Of a stretch of 64,000 nucleotides of DNA, positions 24,058 through 34,509 are shown piece by piece. Origin of the DNA: Micropterus salmoides. Its lineage: Eukaryota; Chordata; Actinopteri; Centrarchiformes; Centrarchidae. The stretch covers positions 13,939,742 through 14,003,741 of the forward strand of contig NW_024040041.1 in NCBI RefSeq assembly GCF_014851395.1, in the 5' to 3' direction. The notes below the pieces were generated by a model. It worked only from the letters and a program-made list of their open reading frames with translations. It was not told the origin of the DNA and searched no databases. Each line of letters starts with the position of its first letter. Position 1 is the first letter of the stretch. The translations under genes were made by a program, and so were the position numbers.

Positions 24058-27000
24058 GGTAAACTAAGCTGAACAGTTAATAAAGACAGGAATCTTTAAC
24101 TTTAGCTTGTTTGTAACAATTAGCTATTAGCCGAATCAGCGCTGTACTTGTGTAAAACCACAACACAGCTGTGGTGGATGAGAAACTGAGCAGATTAAAA
24201 TATCGGGCTCTACATGTTTATGCTTAACAGGTGTATTGATAAATGTTTTAATAACCTTCCAAACTGTCGCGATTTTATGTTTGTGTTGCTTTCTCTGTGC
24301 TGAAGTTATTTTAATAAACTTGATGGTTTTATCCAGTTTGTTATTAAATTTGTAACAAACTTTATTGTGTCTCTTCAAGCAAAGCCTATAGTTTTTCATT
24401 ATATTCCTTCTTATGGGATTAATATCTTGCCTTAATTCAAAACTGACAATAAAGTTCTGAAAGGTTGAAACTAAGTGTTTGAAAATTCAAAATCTTACAA
24501 AAAAAAGTTTTGCAAGATCGAAAACAACATGTAATTTGTTAAGCTATGAGGAGAGGAAAAGTCCGCTAGCCACTAGGCTAATTTATGCTGTGTAAAATGC
24601 TGGCTTAATTTACAGTAATCAATGGAGACTATCAACAAGACAAATCTCGACAGTTATTAAGCCAAAATGTTTGCTTTTGTTAAATGTGATTATTCTATTA
24701 AACCACGTTTTATGTGTGGTAGTCATTTCAAAGTTGGCTTTACTGTAGTTAACCAGTAACAACTATTTGTGTTGTTGTCTTTTCTTTTATGGCCTAAAGC
24801 ACTGAAGAAGAGGGAGCATGCTGTGGTCATCACTCACAGGAGGACGAAAAGAAGCAGATATATATTTATGGACAGCTTCATCTTGGAGTTCATTGTTGTT
24901 GTCTACAATGAATGAACAATGATCATTAACAGATGGGTTGTCATTCATCAGTTCATCCTCAAAGACACCTTTGGATGTAAAGGCAAGTACTTTAGCATTT
25001 ATTGAAAACTAAACTTACTCACAATAATCTGATTCAGCTGTCAAATGTTTTTAGGTGCCGCAAACCCAAACTAAAGCACGATGGCATTGGGACTGAAAAT
25101 GTGCAATGAATAAAACTATTTACATTTCAACAAATACAACCGATTGATTCTTTTCTCTCCTTTTGGTTTGCAATATGCAAGTATTAAACTTAAAAGGCTG
25201 GGTACCTACAAGCTTAGGTGTCATTGACATGTCCCCACCACATTTTGAAATGGCTGATTTTGTCCCCATCACTTTTTGAAAGCATTTCTTAAAAACATTC
25301 TGAAAAGTAGCACCAAGAAATGTTAACTAAGAAATGAAAATGCTTTGAGAAAGGTTTATTTGCAATAAGAAAACATGCAATATAGTTTTCCCTCATAAAA
25401 AACAGACATTTCCACCATAAATTGGAGCAGAAAATGTTTCCAGAATGCAGGAAATTACGAGTTTAATGCTCTAAATCTTCTGGGGGAGTACTCAGACCTC
25501 CAGCACATATATTTCACCATCATAGTTTCATCTAAATAGTACTATATTTTTGTCTTGTTCTCGTTCATCGTCACATCTTATGTGTAAATGTATCATCACA
25601 CCCCTAATCTGAGACCTTATGTGCCCACTTTACAACACAAAGTGACACCCTTGCTTACTAGTTACAGTGCTAGTAAACAGAGCTGAACAGTTTACAAGAA
25701 AGAATGACCTCCTTTAGCATCTATTAATTCATTAAGGTGTTTTTCTCAGTTGTGATGTGCTACCAAAATAATATACTAATGGACTGAATTCAATAAAAAA
25801 CAAATGATTTGGTCGCCCCCTTCAGAAGGCCAACCACATCTGTAATAATACATTGAGAAACAAGTCTATTATCATCCTGCACTGCAACAGCTCTTAAGGC
25901 AGGCTGGAGTGAAAACAAACTTACCTTTCTCAAGTTATACAGTAATGTAATAATGTGAAATATACTGTATATGAAGGTGGATCAAACACAGCTGACCTTG
26001 AATGTAAACAGGGTACAGAGGAGCCTAGAATTTATTTTCATTCTTAACACACAATAGATAAGCTTTGCAGGCTGTTGTAAAAAAAAAAATCTTGCATGTT
26101 CTCCACTTTATTATTTGTTATTCTGTAGCTACACAGTAATATTATGGGTGTGGGCTGTATTAAAAGTATCCACTGTTCTTCCATGCTCTAATAACACAGT
26201 AACAACGAACTATTTCTCCCATGCTTCCTCTGTATTTTCTAAACTATGTAATTTTCAGAGTTTCAAAACTTTTTTTCACACATTTGCACACCAGTTTTCA
26301 GATCACCATTTACAAGGTTTCAAACCAGGAAAACAAACTAATACACTGGGAGAACAGTGACAAATTTGAAACAAAAATTGTTCTGAAGAAGGAAAACTCA
26401 AAAACATAATGTTTGCAGAGATTTTTTAATTTATTTATATTTTGCAAGCTTGCAAATCTTAGTTTTCGATCTTGCAAAACTTTTTTTTGTAAGATTTTGA
26501 GTTTTCAAACACTTAGTTTCAACCTTTCAGAACTTTATTGTCAGTTTTGAATCAAGGCAGGATATTAATCCCATAAAATCTGATTCTGACATTTATAAAT
26601 TTTGCTCATGGATAGTGGTTAGAAAATAATGATGCGTCTGCATCACTTTGTAGATACATTAATGTTTGTAAATTATGTGGAATCTGAAGTGAGTCATAAT
26701 ATGAGAGTGACAAAAAATGTCGCAGATTTTTTCACAAAATCACTAGAGGGCAGTCAGTGTCAAGTTTCTAAAAGGAGACACTCAGATCTGCTGTTCTCAT
26801 TGATCTTAACTGACACTTGAACTCTGGACTGAACTAAAGCTTAACATGTACACTGGATACTGTGATAGTTGATACTTTTCTACCCTAAACAAAAGTCATG
26901 TGTTAACTTGATTCAGTGCATTTTGAACTGAAAAGTACGACAGCATATTTAAGTTTATTTTTTTATACAACAAACCTAAAAAATCCCGAAAACAATTAAC

Positions 27001-27517
27001 CACATAGCATGATATTTGATTAAGACAGTTTTATTTCTGACATAATCAGACACAGATAAATGTAAAATGTAGTTATAATCACAGAAAGTAACATATAAAA
27101 AAACGTTTTTTGTATTTAGTCACACAGGTTTCAGTTCCTGAGCAGCTGTCGTCTTGAAATGATGTCTTTGACATCTGCAAACACTGAAATTATTCATCAT
27201 CATCTTATATGCAAACCTTCAAACCAGCAGCATCAGACTTAAGTTTTTATACCATCTACATGATCCCGGCTGCTGTCACTGTATTTGTGTTTGCAGCAAT
27301 ATTATTTTAATGAATATGTTTTCCATTATCCATGATTCATGTTAATATTTCCATTAAGAATAGTTATAATGAAATAATGTACAATGAAATTAAAACATCT
27401 TACGTAAAGCAGAGGTGATTTCCAGGCATGTTTTCACTCTGCAGATATAATAACAGTCAACAGACTCTTCTATTGGCTCCAGTTAGACCAACATTGATGC
27501 TTCATGTGTTTGATTCT
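24058..27517 (+). repeat. Duplicated cassette (copy 2), split by a transposon
   Basis: 24058-24410 matches 1-310, and 26577-27517 matches 340-1318. The interruption is the element at 24411-26576. Confidence 0.85.
24411..26576. mobile_element. 2.2 kb element with 115-bp terminal inverted repeats
   Basis: 24411-24525 and the reverse complement of 26462-26576 are both 115 bp and differ at only three positions; each starts TTATGGGATTAATATC. Uninterrupted copies of the target lie at 310-340 and 41425-41450. If TSD is TA, the element proper starts TGGGATT. No transposase-sized frame exists between the ends, so it is non-autonomous. The high similarity of the ends implies recent activity or hairpin-mediated homogenisation. 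I do not recognise the family. Confidence 0.88.
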
Positions 27518-27558
27518 ATGCAAACTCAGTGACCTTCCTTGTTACTCAGCTATAAAAA
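27518..27558 (+). promoter_or_regulatory. Family B promoter of V08
   Basis: ATGCAAAC 27518-27525 and TATAAAAA 27551-27558 precede the leader at 27612. Confidence 0.8.
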
Positions 27559-27611
27559 CTTCCCATCAGGCTGTCAGTGGAGTTCACAGCACGTCACTTT
27601 CAACATAAACC

Positions 27612-28037
27612 ATGTTTTCTGTAGCTCTGCTGCTGCTGTTGGCAGCTGGATGTGAGTCTCTCTGGATTTGACAAAGTCAGCAGTTCTTCTTTTGCAGTAT
27701 AACTTGATCATTTGTTACAAAACATTTTCTTTTTTAACAGGTGTGAAGTGTGAACAGTTGACACAGCCAGCCTCTGTGACTGTGCAGCCAGGTCAACGTC
27801 TGACCATCACCTGTCAGGTCTCTTATTCTGTTAGTGGCTACTGGACAGCTTGGATCAGACAGCCTGCAGGGAAAGGACTGGAGTGGATTGGAATGAGAGA
27901 TACTGGATCTTCATATTACAAAGATTCCCTAAAGAACAAGTTCAGTATCGACTTAGACTCTTCCAGCAAAACAGTGACTCTAAACGGACAGAATGTGCAG
28001 CCTGAAGACACTGCTGTGTATTACTGTGCCAGAGATC
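27612..28037 (+). CDS. IGHV: V08: family B immunoglobulin heavy variable gene, open
   Basis: The leader exon is 27612-27651 and the V exon 27741-28037. Cys23 is in LTITCQVSY, Trp41 in AWIRQPAGKGLEW and Cys104 in AVYYCARD. CDR1 is about YSVSGYW and CDR2 about RDTGSS. FR3 has SSSKTVTLNGQN. Splice sites, frame and promoter are intact. It sits downstream of cassette copy 2, whose transposon lies about 0.9 kb further upstream and does not touch the promoter. Confidence 0.95.
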
Positions 28038-28076
28038 CACAGTGAGAGACAATAATGTGAGAGTCATACAAAAAGT
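28038..28076 (+). other. 23-bp-spacer RSS of V08
   Basis: CACAGTG 28038-28044, 23-bp spacer 28045-28067, ACAAAAAGT 28068-28076. Confidence 0.93.
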
Positions 28077-28372
28077 ACTTCCTCTTTTTACCACCACCAT
28101 GTGCTGAAAAAATTTACATTCTTTTGTTTAATTTAGAGATAAACTCTTCCTCAAGATTTGCAGATTGAATACCAAATTTTTAAGAAAACAATTTTCCCAC
28201 ACAAAAACCAATGCACAATTAATTGTCTGGTCCATTATATACCTTATAGCCTGTCAGTGTCCTTCTCTACACAAAGTGAACTTCCTCACAGTCTGCTATA
28301 AAGACTTGATGTCATGCTGTCAGTTGCAGCAGAAGAAGAGAAGCTCCCATCAGATCACCTTCAATACCAACC

Positions 28373-30016
28373 ATGTTCTCTGTAGCTCTGCTGCTGCTGC
28401 TGCTGCTGGATCCTGTGAGTCTCACTGAGGCAGAGACACTGACAGTATGATCACAGCACACTGACTGTTCACTGTTATTTTTCCTTTTTTTTTATTGCAA
28501 GACAAAATACATAATATAGACATGACAATACAATGGAAAGAAGAAGAGAGAGACAAATGAAAGAAAAACATCAACAAAACATGTTCATGACAACAATAAC
28601 AACAGCAGCAACAAAATGTTGTGTGTGTGTGTGTTTGTACGTGTGCGTGTGTATGTGCTTGTGTGTGTAAATACAAGCCTCCCACATTGTCAGGGAAGGG
28701 AGATGCCTATTGGATAGAAAATAGAGATAGGCTAAGAGGCTGGCGGGGGACTACAAGCGAAGAAGAAAAAACAACAACTTTTTGTTATCATTACTATAAT
28801 AGTGATAACAATAACAATAATAACAAATAAGTACGGGTTATTAATAATAATACAAACAAAAAGTCAAAATAGAGTTGGAATACTGCTGCTGCCACCGTCC
28901 CCAACCGCTGCAAGTCACAATATACGTAGTACTAGAGTCATCTGCCCCTCGGCCTCAGGCCCTGTCAGTAAGGTAACGTGAAGGCGCCTCCCGGGGCAGC
29001 GGAACGGGACAGCAAGGGTTGGGCACGCCGGGTCAGCACACCTTTCTGTTTAGAAAGTTTTCCTATTTTACTCTGTTTGTCTTTTAAAGGATTGTTGCTT
29101 TGTTTGTTTAATTTTGTCTGATGCTGGTCCTATTTTGGGTTGCTCCCAGACCCTTTAGGAGGGAGCCAGCCCAAAGTGACCATGTCCACTTTCTAAACTG
29201 CTCCCAGACAGTGAGGAGGGGGCCAGTTAAGTAGAGACTGTGCATTCATGTGCAAATTAAACATTTATTTGATGTGTAAAATATAGAATATTTGATGTGG
29301 AGAGTAAAGAATATGGGGACCCAGCCCTGACCAAATAGGCCTCTAGTAGATATTGTTCAAAACATGATTTGTGTCTATTACGGTTGGTTTAACTCGGCAA
29401 GAACCATGGAAACAGGATTGGATGAATTTAATGAATGCTGTCCAGGTAGAGTGTGAGTCTATCGTGATGTTTGTGGTGGGGTTAGATAAGTTTTCCATGG
29501 ATATGTACTCTATCATTAAGTTTTTCCAATGTGTTATATGTATGGCGGTGATTTCCAGTTCAGAATGATGGTTTTCTTGGCGATAGTTAGAGCCACAAGG
29601 AGTAATCGATTGTTTTCCTTATTTTCCAGACTGATTGCTGATATATCACCTAGTAAGCAGAGGGGAGGTGACTGTTCACTGTTATTACACTGATTCAAAA
29701 TTCAACATGTTTTTCTCCACAGGTGTGAAGTGTGAACAGTTGACACAGCCAGCCTCTGTGACTGTGCAGCCAGGTCAACGTCTGACCATCACCTGTCAGG
29801 TCTCTTATTCTCTTGGCTACTACACAGCTTGGATCAGACAGCCTGCAGGGAACGGACTGGAGTGGATTGGAATGAGAGTTGGCTCCAGCACACATTACAA
29901 AGATTCACTAAAGAACAAGTTAAGTATCCACTTAGACTCTTCCAGCAACACAGTGACTCTAAACGGACAGAATGTGCAGCCTGAAGACACTGCTGTGTAT
30001 TACTGTGCCAGATATC
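28373..30016 (+). pseudogene. IGHV: V09: family B VH with L1 fragment in the leader intron
   Basis: The leader exon is 28373-28414 (MFSVALLLLLLLDP) with a GTGAGT donor; the V exon is 29723-30016 and is itself open (VKCEQLTQPAS to AVYYCARY). The leader is 42 nt and ends in phase 0, whereas intact family B leaders are 40 nt and end in phase 1. Splicing to the AG at 29721-29722 would read GTG TGA and stop at once. The intron is enlarged to about 1.3 kb by an L1-type insertion. No octamer is visible upstream, only a TATA-like CTATAAAG near 28302. Probably non-functional, although the V exon and RSS remain usable for gene conversion. Confidence 0.82.
28480..29668 (-). mobile_element. L1-clade retrotransposon fragment in V09 intron
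   Basis: The insertion is flanked by an exact 18-bp duplication, TGACTGTTCACTGTTATT, at 28462-28479 and 29669-29686. A T-rich run at its left edge is the poly-A tail of a minus-strand element. The minus strand near 29595-29550 reads AKKTIILNWK, as in the C-terminal part of fish L1 ORF2. Stops break the frame. It is 5'-truncated, and a TG microsatellite (28619-28672) lies in the 3' region. Confidence 0.8.
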
Positions 30017-30055
30017 CACAATAACACAAACCATCAGTAGACCTGAACAAAAACC
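30017..30055 (+). other. 23-bp-spacer RSS of V09
   Basis: CACAATA 30017-30023, 23-bp spacer 30024-30046, ACAAAAACC 30047-30055. The heptamer deviates, the nonamer is consensus. Confidence 0.9.
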
Positions 30056-31893
30056 CCTCAGTGCCTGAACACTTGTTACATGAAGCCACCAGAGGAGGAG
30101 CCCTCAGACAACTAATGACTTCAACACCAGTTTACTGTTACAGAGGGAAACAGTCTAGAGTTTTATTATACAATAAAAAAATCTAATTATCCTAATTTCA
30201 ATTGACTGCAACTGTTTTTTTATTCTAAATTCTGACATTGCAATCACTGATAAGCGATACATATGTTTCCCACAATGAAGAATAAATGAATATTAAATCT
30301 TTCAATTAATGAAATACAGTCAGCTGACAACCTAGCTTTAAATCCTCATCATCTAACAAGAAACAGATTTCCAGACAGTCAGTTTCTCTTCAATAAAATC
30401 TTTACATACATAAAATAAAACTGATAATTGTCTGAATCAATGCTACATCAGTAACTGAAACAGTAGTCTTTACCACTTATGGTGATGTTCAATACAGAAA
30501 CATATAAAACCAAACATTAATATATTTTTTAAACTGGTTTCAGATGTGTGTTTTTGCTTGTAGTTTGTTCTGTTACTCATGAATAACCTGAAGTCTAATT
30601 TCAAACAATAAAAATCCAAGCACAAAATTTAACTTCTCAGAACAATTCGGATTCAAATTCAGACGTATAACCAAATTAATTTGGCTCAAGTCACAACAGT
30701 GAGAACAGGTGATGTCCAAGTCCAATCCAGCAGTATCTTCCCTGTGAGGAGGAGTCAATGGAATTATATCCAGCTCCATTATTTTCAGTATCACCTTTTT
30801 TACAATACTGATTGTGATTAACTCTCGCTATTCTATGCAGCATTTATTTATTAAAGTGTTTATATAAATACAGGATAGACATAAAAATGAAACAAATGCA
30901 CAACAACCAAAAACAAAAGGTACAGAAAGGCTTAATTGATCATAGTGTGAACTTTATCTGTAAAGGGGAAGCTAAGGTTTCAAAATATACCCACATTGGG
31001 CTGCTCAGTAATCGTCTGTTTTAATTGCAATATGAAACTCTGAAACACATTTCCAAACGTGTTCCCAATTCATTCCAGAACTGTAACCTTATTCAGTCAA
31101 CAGGACAAGGACACAGATTTACATTTATAATTGAAATCGAATGAAACACATTGTGTGTTTTTTAAGCCACATGCAACACTTTAAAAAAGAGCCAGTCAGT
31201 ATGTCTGCAATGAAACAAAATAAGTCAAGTCAAGTCAATTCAAATTTATTTATAAAGCACATTTAAAATAAAATAAAGTTAACTTTGAACTGGGTAAGCT
31301 AACAAATCTATGACAATCATTATCAACTGAGCTGCATCAGTCGACTAGCAGGCAGAGTGGAGAGAGAGAGTCTGATTCGGAGAGTCTGTGGCTGTCACCT
31401 TTGGCTTATTAACTCCAGCAATCGACCCTTTCATGACTTGGGGAAACCTGCGTCAGTCACACTACCCATAAATTATTTCTTCACATCTACAATTCACATC
31501 TACTGAATTTATAAATCTTATATAAAAAATAAAAATACCAATGTTTTTATGCACTTGATTTTGGGGTTTTCTGTCACAATGTCCTTAAATTATGAACAGT
31601 TTGTGAATAAATCAACACTATTATAACATATAGAAATATTTGTTAAGGTTTTATTTTATTGTTTTTTCCCTAATAAAATGTAATTTTAATTACTAATTTG
31701 GGGGTATTGTAAAACAGATCTGTTGTGACAGACATGATACAGACTGTGCCTAATAATAAAGCAACCAACTTTAATAATGTGTTCATCAAAAATGAGATTA
31801 AACATTTATAAACATTTGTAAACATTTATTTTCCAGTTTCAACAGTAACTGAGATCCAAGTCAAATCCAGTTCCTTCCTGTGAGGAGGAGTCA
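30056..31893. other. Intergenic, promoter scrap and small repeat
   Basis: 30060-30130 carries the GAAGCCACCAGAGGAGGAGCC flank typical of the CACAATA family B genes. 30740-30770 holds a family A promoter scrap (CCCTGTGAGGAGGAGTCAATG) without octamer or leader. 31232-31270 looks like a short RTE-type tail. No gene is seen. Confidence 0.5.
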
Positions 31894-31901
31894 ATGCAAA
31901 A
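31894..31901 (+). promoter_or_regulatory. Family A octamer of V10
   Basis: ATGCAAAA, 80 bp before the ATG at 31974. Confidence 0.8.
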
Positions 31902-31973
31902 CTCAGATTTCTTCCACCTCTACTTATCTGACTGCAGAGAGGATGACAGAGAACAGTGGACACACAGTTTAAC

Positions 31974-32412
31974 ATGATGGACTATAGGACAGGACTGCTG
32001 CTTTTAACTGTCTGCTGGGCAGGTGAAGATCTTCACAGGTCTTGATTTAGCATACCTTTTTATAAGTAACCAGCTTATTTCACATGATGCCTTTTTTTCT
32101 TGACAGGTGTTGATGGTCAGACTCTGACAGAATCTGAACCAGTGGTTAAAAGACCTGGAGAATCCCACAGATTGACCTGTACAGCCTCTGGATTCACATT
32201 CAGTGCACAGTATTTGGCTTGGATCAGACAGGCTCCTGGAAAAGGACTGGAGTGGATTGCTTATATCTATCCTGATGGTAGCACCAAATACTACTCTCAG
32301 TCAGTTCAAGGCCGGTTTACCATCTCCAGAGACAACAGCAGAGAGCAGCTGTATCTGCAGATGAACAGTCTGAAGACTGAAGATTCTGCTGTTTATTATT
32401 GTGCTCGAGACT
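31974..32412 (+). CDS. IGHV: V10: family A immunoglobulin heavy variable gene, open
   Basis: The leader exon is 31974-32022 and the V exon 32107-32412. Cys23 is in RLTCTASGF, Trp41 in AWIRQAPGKGLEW and Cys104 in AVYYCARD. CDR1 is about GFTFSAQY and CDR2 about IYPDGSTK. All splice sites and the frame are intact. Confidence 0.95.
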
Positions 32413-32451
32413 CACAGTGACTGGAGTTGGTTGAACAGCTGTACAAAATCC
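32413..32451 (+). other. 23-bp-spacer RSS of V10
   Basis: CACAGTG 32413-32419, 23-bp spacer, ACAAAATCC 32443-32451 (one base off the family nonamer). Confidence 0.93.
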
Positions 32452-32659
32452 TCAGTACTCATTTTGCAGGCTGTCAGAGCCCTGGACTAAACCAAAGCTT
32501 ATCGGTCCTGCTGCTCATGTGCACTAGATATTGTTAAAGTTAATAATTTTCTACTCTAAACAAAAGTCATGTGTTAACTTGACTTAGTTTTGTATAGTAA
32601 AGCTTAACTATAAGGTGTTTTCTATCGGCAGCTCCATCTGTCAGTGTCAGTTCATTCTA

Positions 32660-33060
32660 TTCAATTTTTTTTATATAGCGCCAAATCACAACAACAGTTA
32701 TCTCATAGCGCTTTTCATAAAAGAGCAGGTCTAGACCGTACTCTGTGATATTATTCCTTAAAAGGAAAATTTACTTTACTGTACAGACAGTAAAGTTAAT
32801 GTTGGTACAGACTGAATGAATAATGGTACAGATATTTATAGTAATGGTAATGATAACATTGTTAATGAAAATAATCATAATGTTAATTATAATAATGACA
32901 GTAATAATAACAATAGGACTAGTAATAACAATTGTAGCAGAGGGTGTCGAGCAGGAACGTGGGGTCAGCAGGTGACTTGCAACCACAGATCCAGACTCCA
33001 CAGCTCCAGAGCCAGAAACACCTGCAGAAAGTGATAGGAGACAGGAAGTAGAGCCTGAAG
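32660..33060. repeat. Dispersed RTE-like repeat (copy 1)
   Basis: It starts TCTATTCAATTTTTTTTATATAGCGCC, followed by CAATAATG-rich low-complexity DNA and CCAGACTCCACAGCTCCAGA. The same arrangement recurs at 38745-39031, so both are copies of one family. The small open frames in it are not genes. Confidence 0.65.
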
Positions 33061-33466
33061 AAGCTGCCATGTCTTTCTGTGCTTGTGAGACAAGAACAAC
33101 AACTAATACTGAGTAAAAACTCTTTTCTCATCCTCACTGGGCTGATAGACAAATTTAAAATGATACAAAACACAGACATTTGATTGCCACTGATTTATGA
33201 CTGGCTTTAACATTACATCTCACGAGAGAATAATGATGAAAAAGATTCATATTGCTCTATACTACAAACCAACTGAAAGGTAAGAAAATATTTCTCCATC
33301 ACAGACTTTAGTTTCATTAAAACCAATTCTGAGAGAAAGTGGAGTGATGGCAGGGTATTTAAGATTAACGCTCACAAACAAAGTAAATTACTTTAATACT
33401 ATATATTTTGTATGGAGATCATTTATATAGCAAGGTTTTTGATTATTGAAGAAAGTATAATATGGG

Positions 33467-34059
33467 TGTTGTGGTGGCAGCCCAGCTGACGGTTAGTGTC
33501 CTGTTTCTCCTTTTTTCTCGTGATTCTGTTTTCCCCTCGTGTTTTGGCCTGCCTGTTTGTGTCTCCTCTCCTTGTGTGTGTGCTCTCCCTCTCTCTCCGC
33601 TCCTGAGCCCGGCTGACAATCCACACCTGCGCCTCATCAACCTCATCTCTGCCAGTACTTCAACCCTGGTTCTCCACACAATCTCTGCTTGATCGTTGTT
33701 GCTCCTAACCTGGTGCCACTTCTTCACTCAAGCCCGTGCATAACCTGCATCATCTTTGTTTCCCTGTTCTTGGTTTTGTCTGTGCCTAACACAGTCTGTC
33801 TTCCCTCCAGGTTCACTCACCTCCGCCCTTCGTTGTCAGCTGGGCTCGCCACCCTGCCCTCTCCTCTCAGACCCCAACCACGCCGTCTTCCAGGCTCTTC
33901 CCCGTGCCTCAGCCCTACTTACTCCTCGGTCCCCTGCGCCCGTGTTCCCCCGGCATCCACCTCTCCCTTACCTACACTTCCTCAACACCTTTTTCCCCTC
34001 AATAAATCCTTTCACCTGAGTGTTGCTTTTGGGTCGTCTCTGTCCAACACACCATAACA
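33467..34059 (+). mobile_element. Solo LTR with 5-bp target duplication
   Basis: The 593-bp segment starts TGTTGTGGTG and ends CACCATAACA, an inverted repeat matching at 9 of 10 positions, in TG...CA form. It is flanked by ATGGG at 33462-33466 and 34060-34064. A CAATAAATCC polyadenylation-type signal lies near 34000. No internal retroelement genes are present, so it is a solo LTR, probably left by LTR-LTR recombination of a Gypsy-type or related element. Open frames inside it are chance C/T-rich reading. Confidence 0.85.
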
Positions 34060-34135
34060 ATGGGATTTAAATAATGATTGTGTTTAAACTGCAAATAAAT
34101 GTTTATAGAAGATACAGAGAGAATTCTGAAAGTTG

Positions 34136-34331
34136 AATTACATTTATTCATTTTAGCTGACGATTTTATCCAAAGCGACTTACAATTGCTATACATGTCA
34201 GAGGTCGCACGCCTCTGGAGCAACAAGGGGTTAAGTGTATTGCTCAGGGACACAATGGTGGATGTCTCACAGTGGGACTCGAACCCAGGTCCAACACCAA
34301 ACGCAAGCATTTTATGTATGCTCCATCACCA
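34136..34331 (-). mobile_element. tRNA-derived SINE (minus strand, copy 1)
   Basis: On the minus strand a B-box-like GGTTCGAGTCC lies near 34283-34270 and an A-box region upstream (GGTGGTGATGGAGC). The rest (TTTAGCTGACGATTTTATCC at the left) matches the copy at 41712-41898. Confidence 0.7.
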
Positions 34332-34422
34332 CCCAGTTGATGCAATTAAACAGCAATAAAGTTATTTGAAAAGCAGAAAAGCTCTAGTTAGACCAACATT
34401 GATGCTTCATGTGTTTGATTCT

Positions 34423-34463
34423 ATGCAAACTCAGTGACCTTCCTTGTTACTCAGCTATAAAAA
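34423..34463 (+). promoter_or_regulatory. Family B promoter attached to V11
   Basis: ATGCAAAC 34423-34430 and TATAAAAA 34456-34463. Confidence 0.8.
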
Positions 34464-34509
34464 TCTGGCTGTCAGTGGAATTCACAGCACGTCACTTTCA
34501 ACATAAACC

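Noticed and set aside
33443..34057. Long overlapping open frames on both strands
   Set aside because: They lie inside the solo LTR at 33467-34059, are C/T-rich low-complexity reading and show no protein family.
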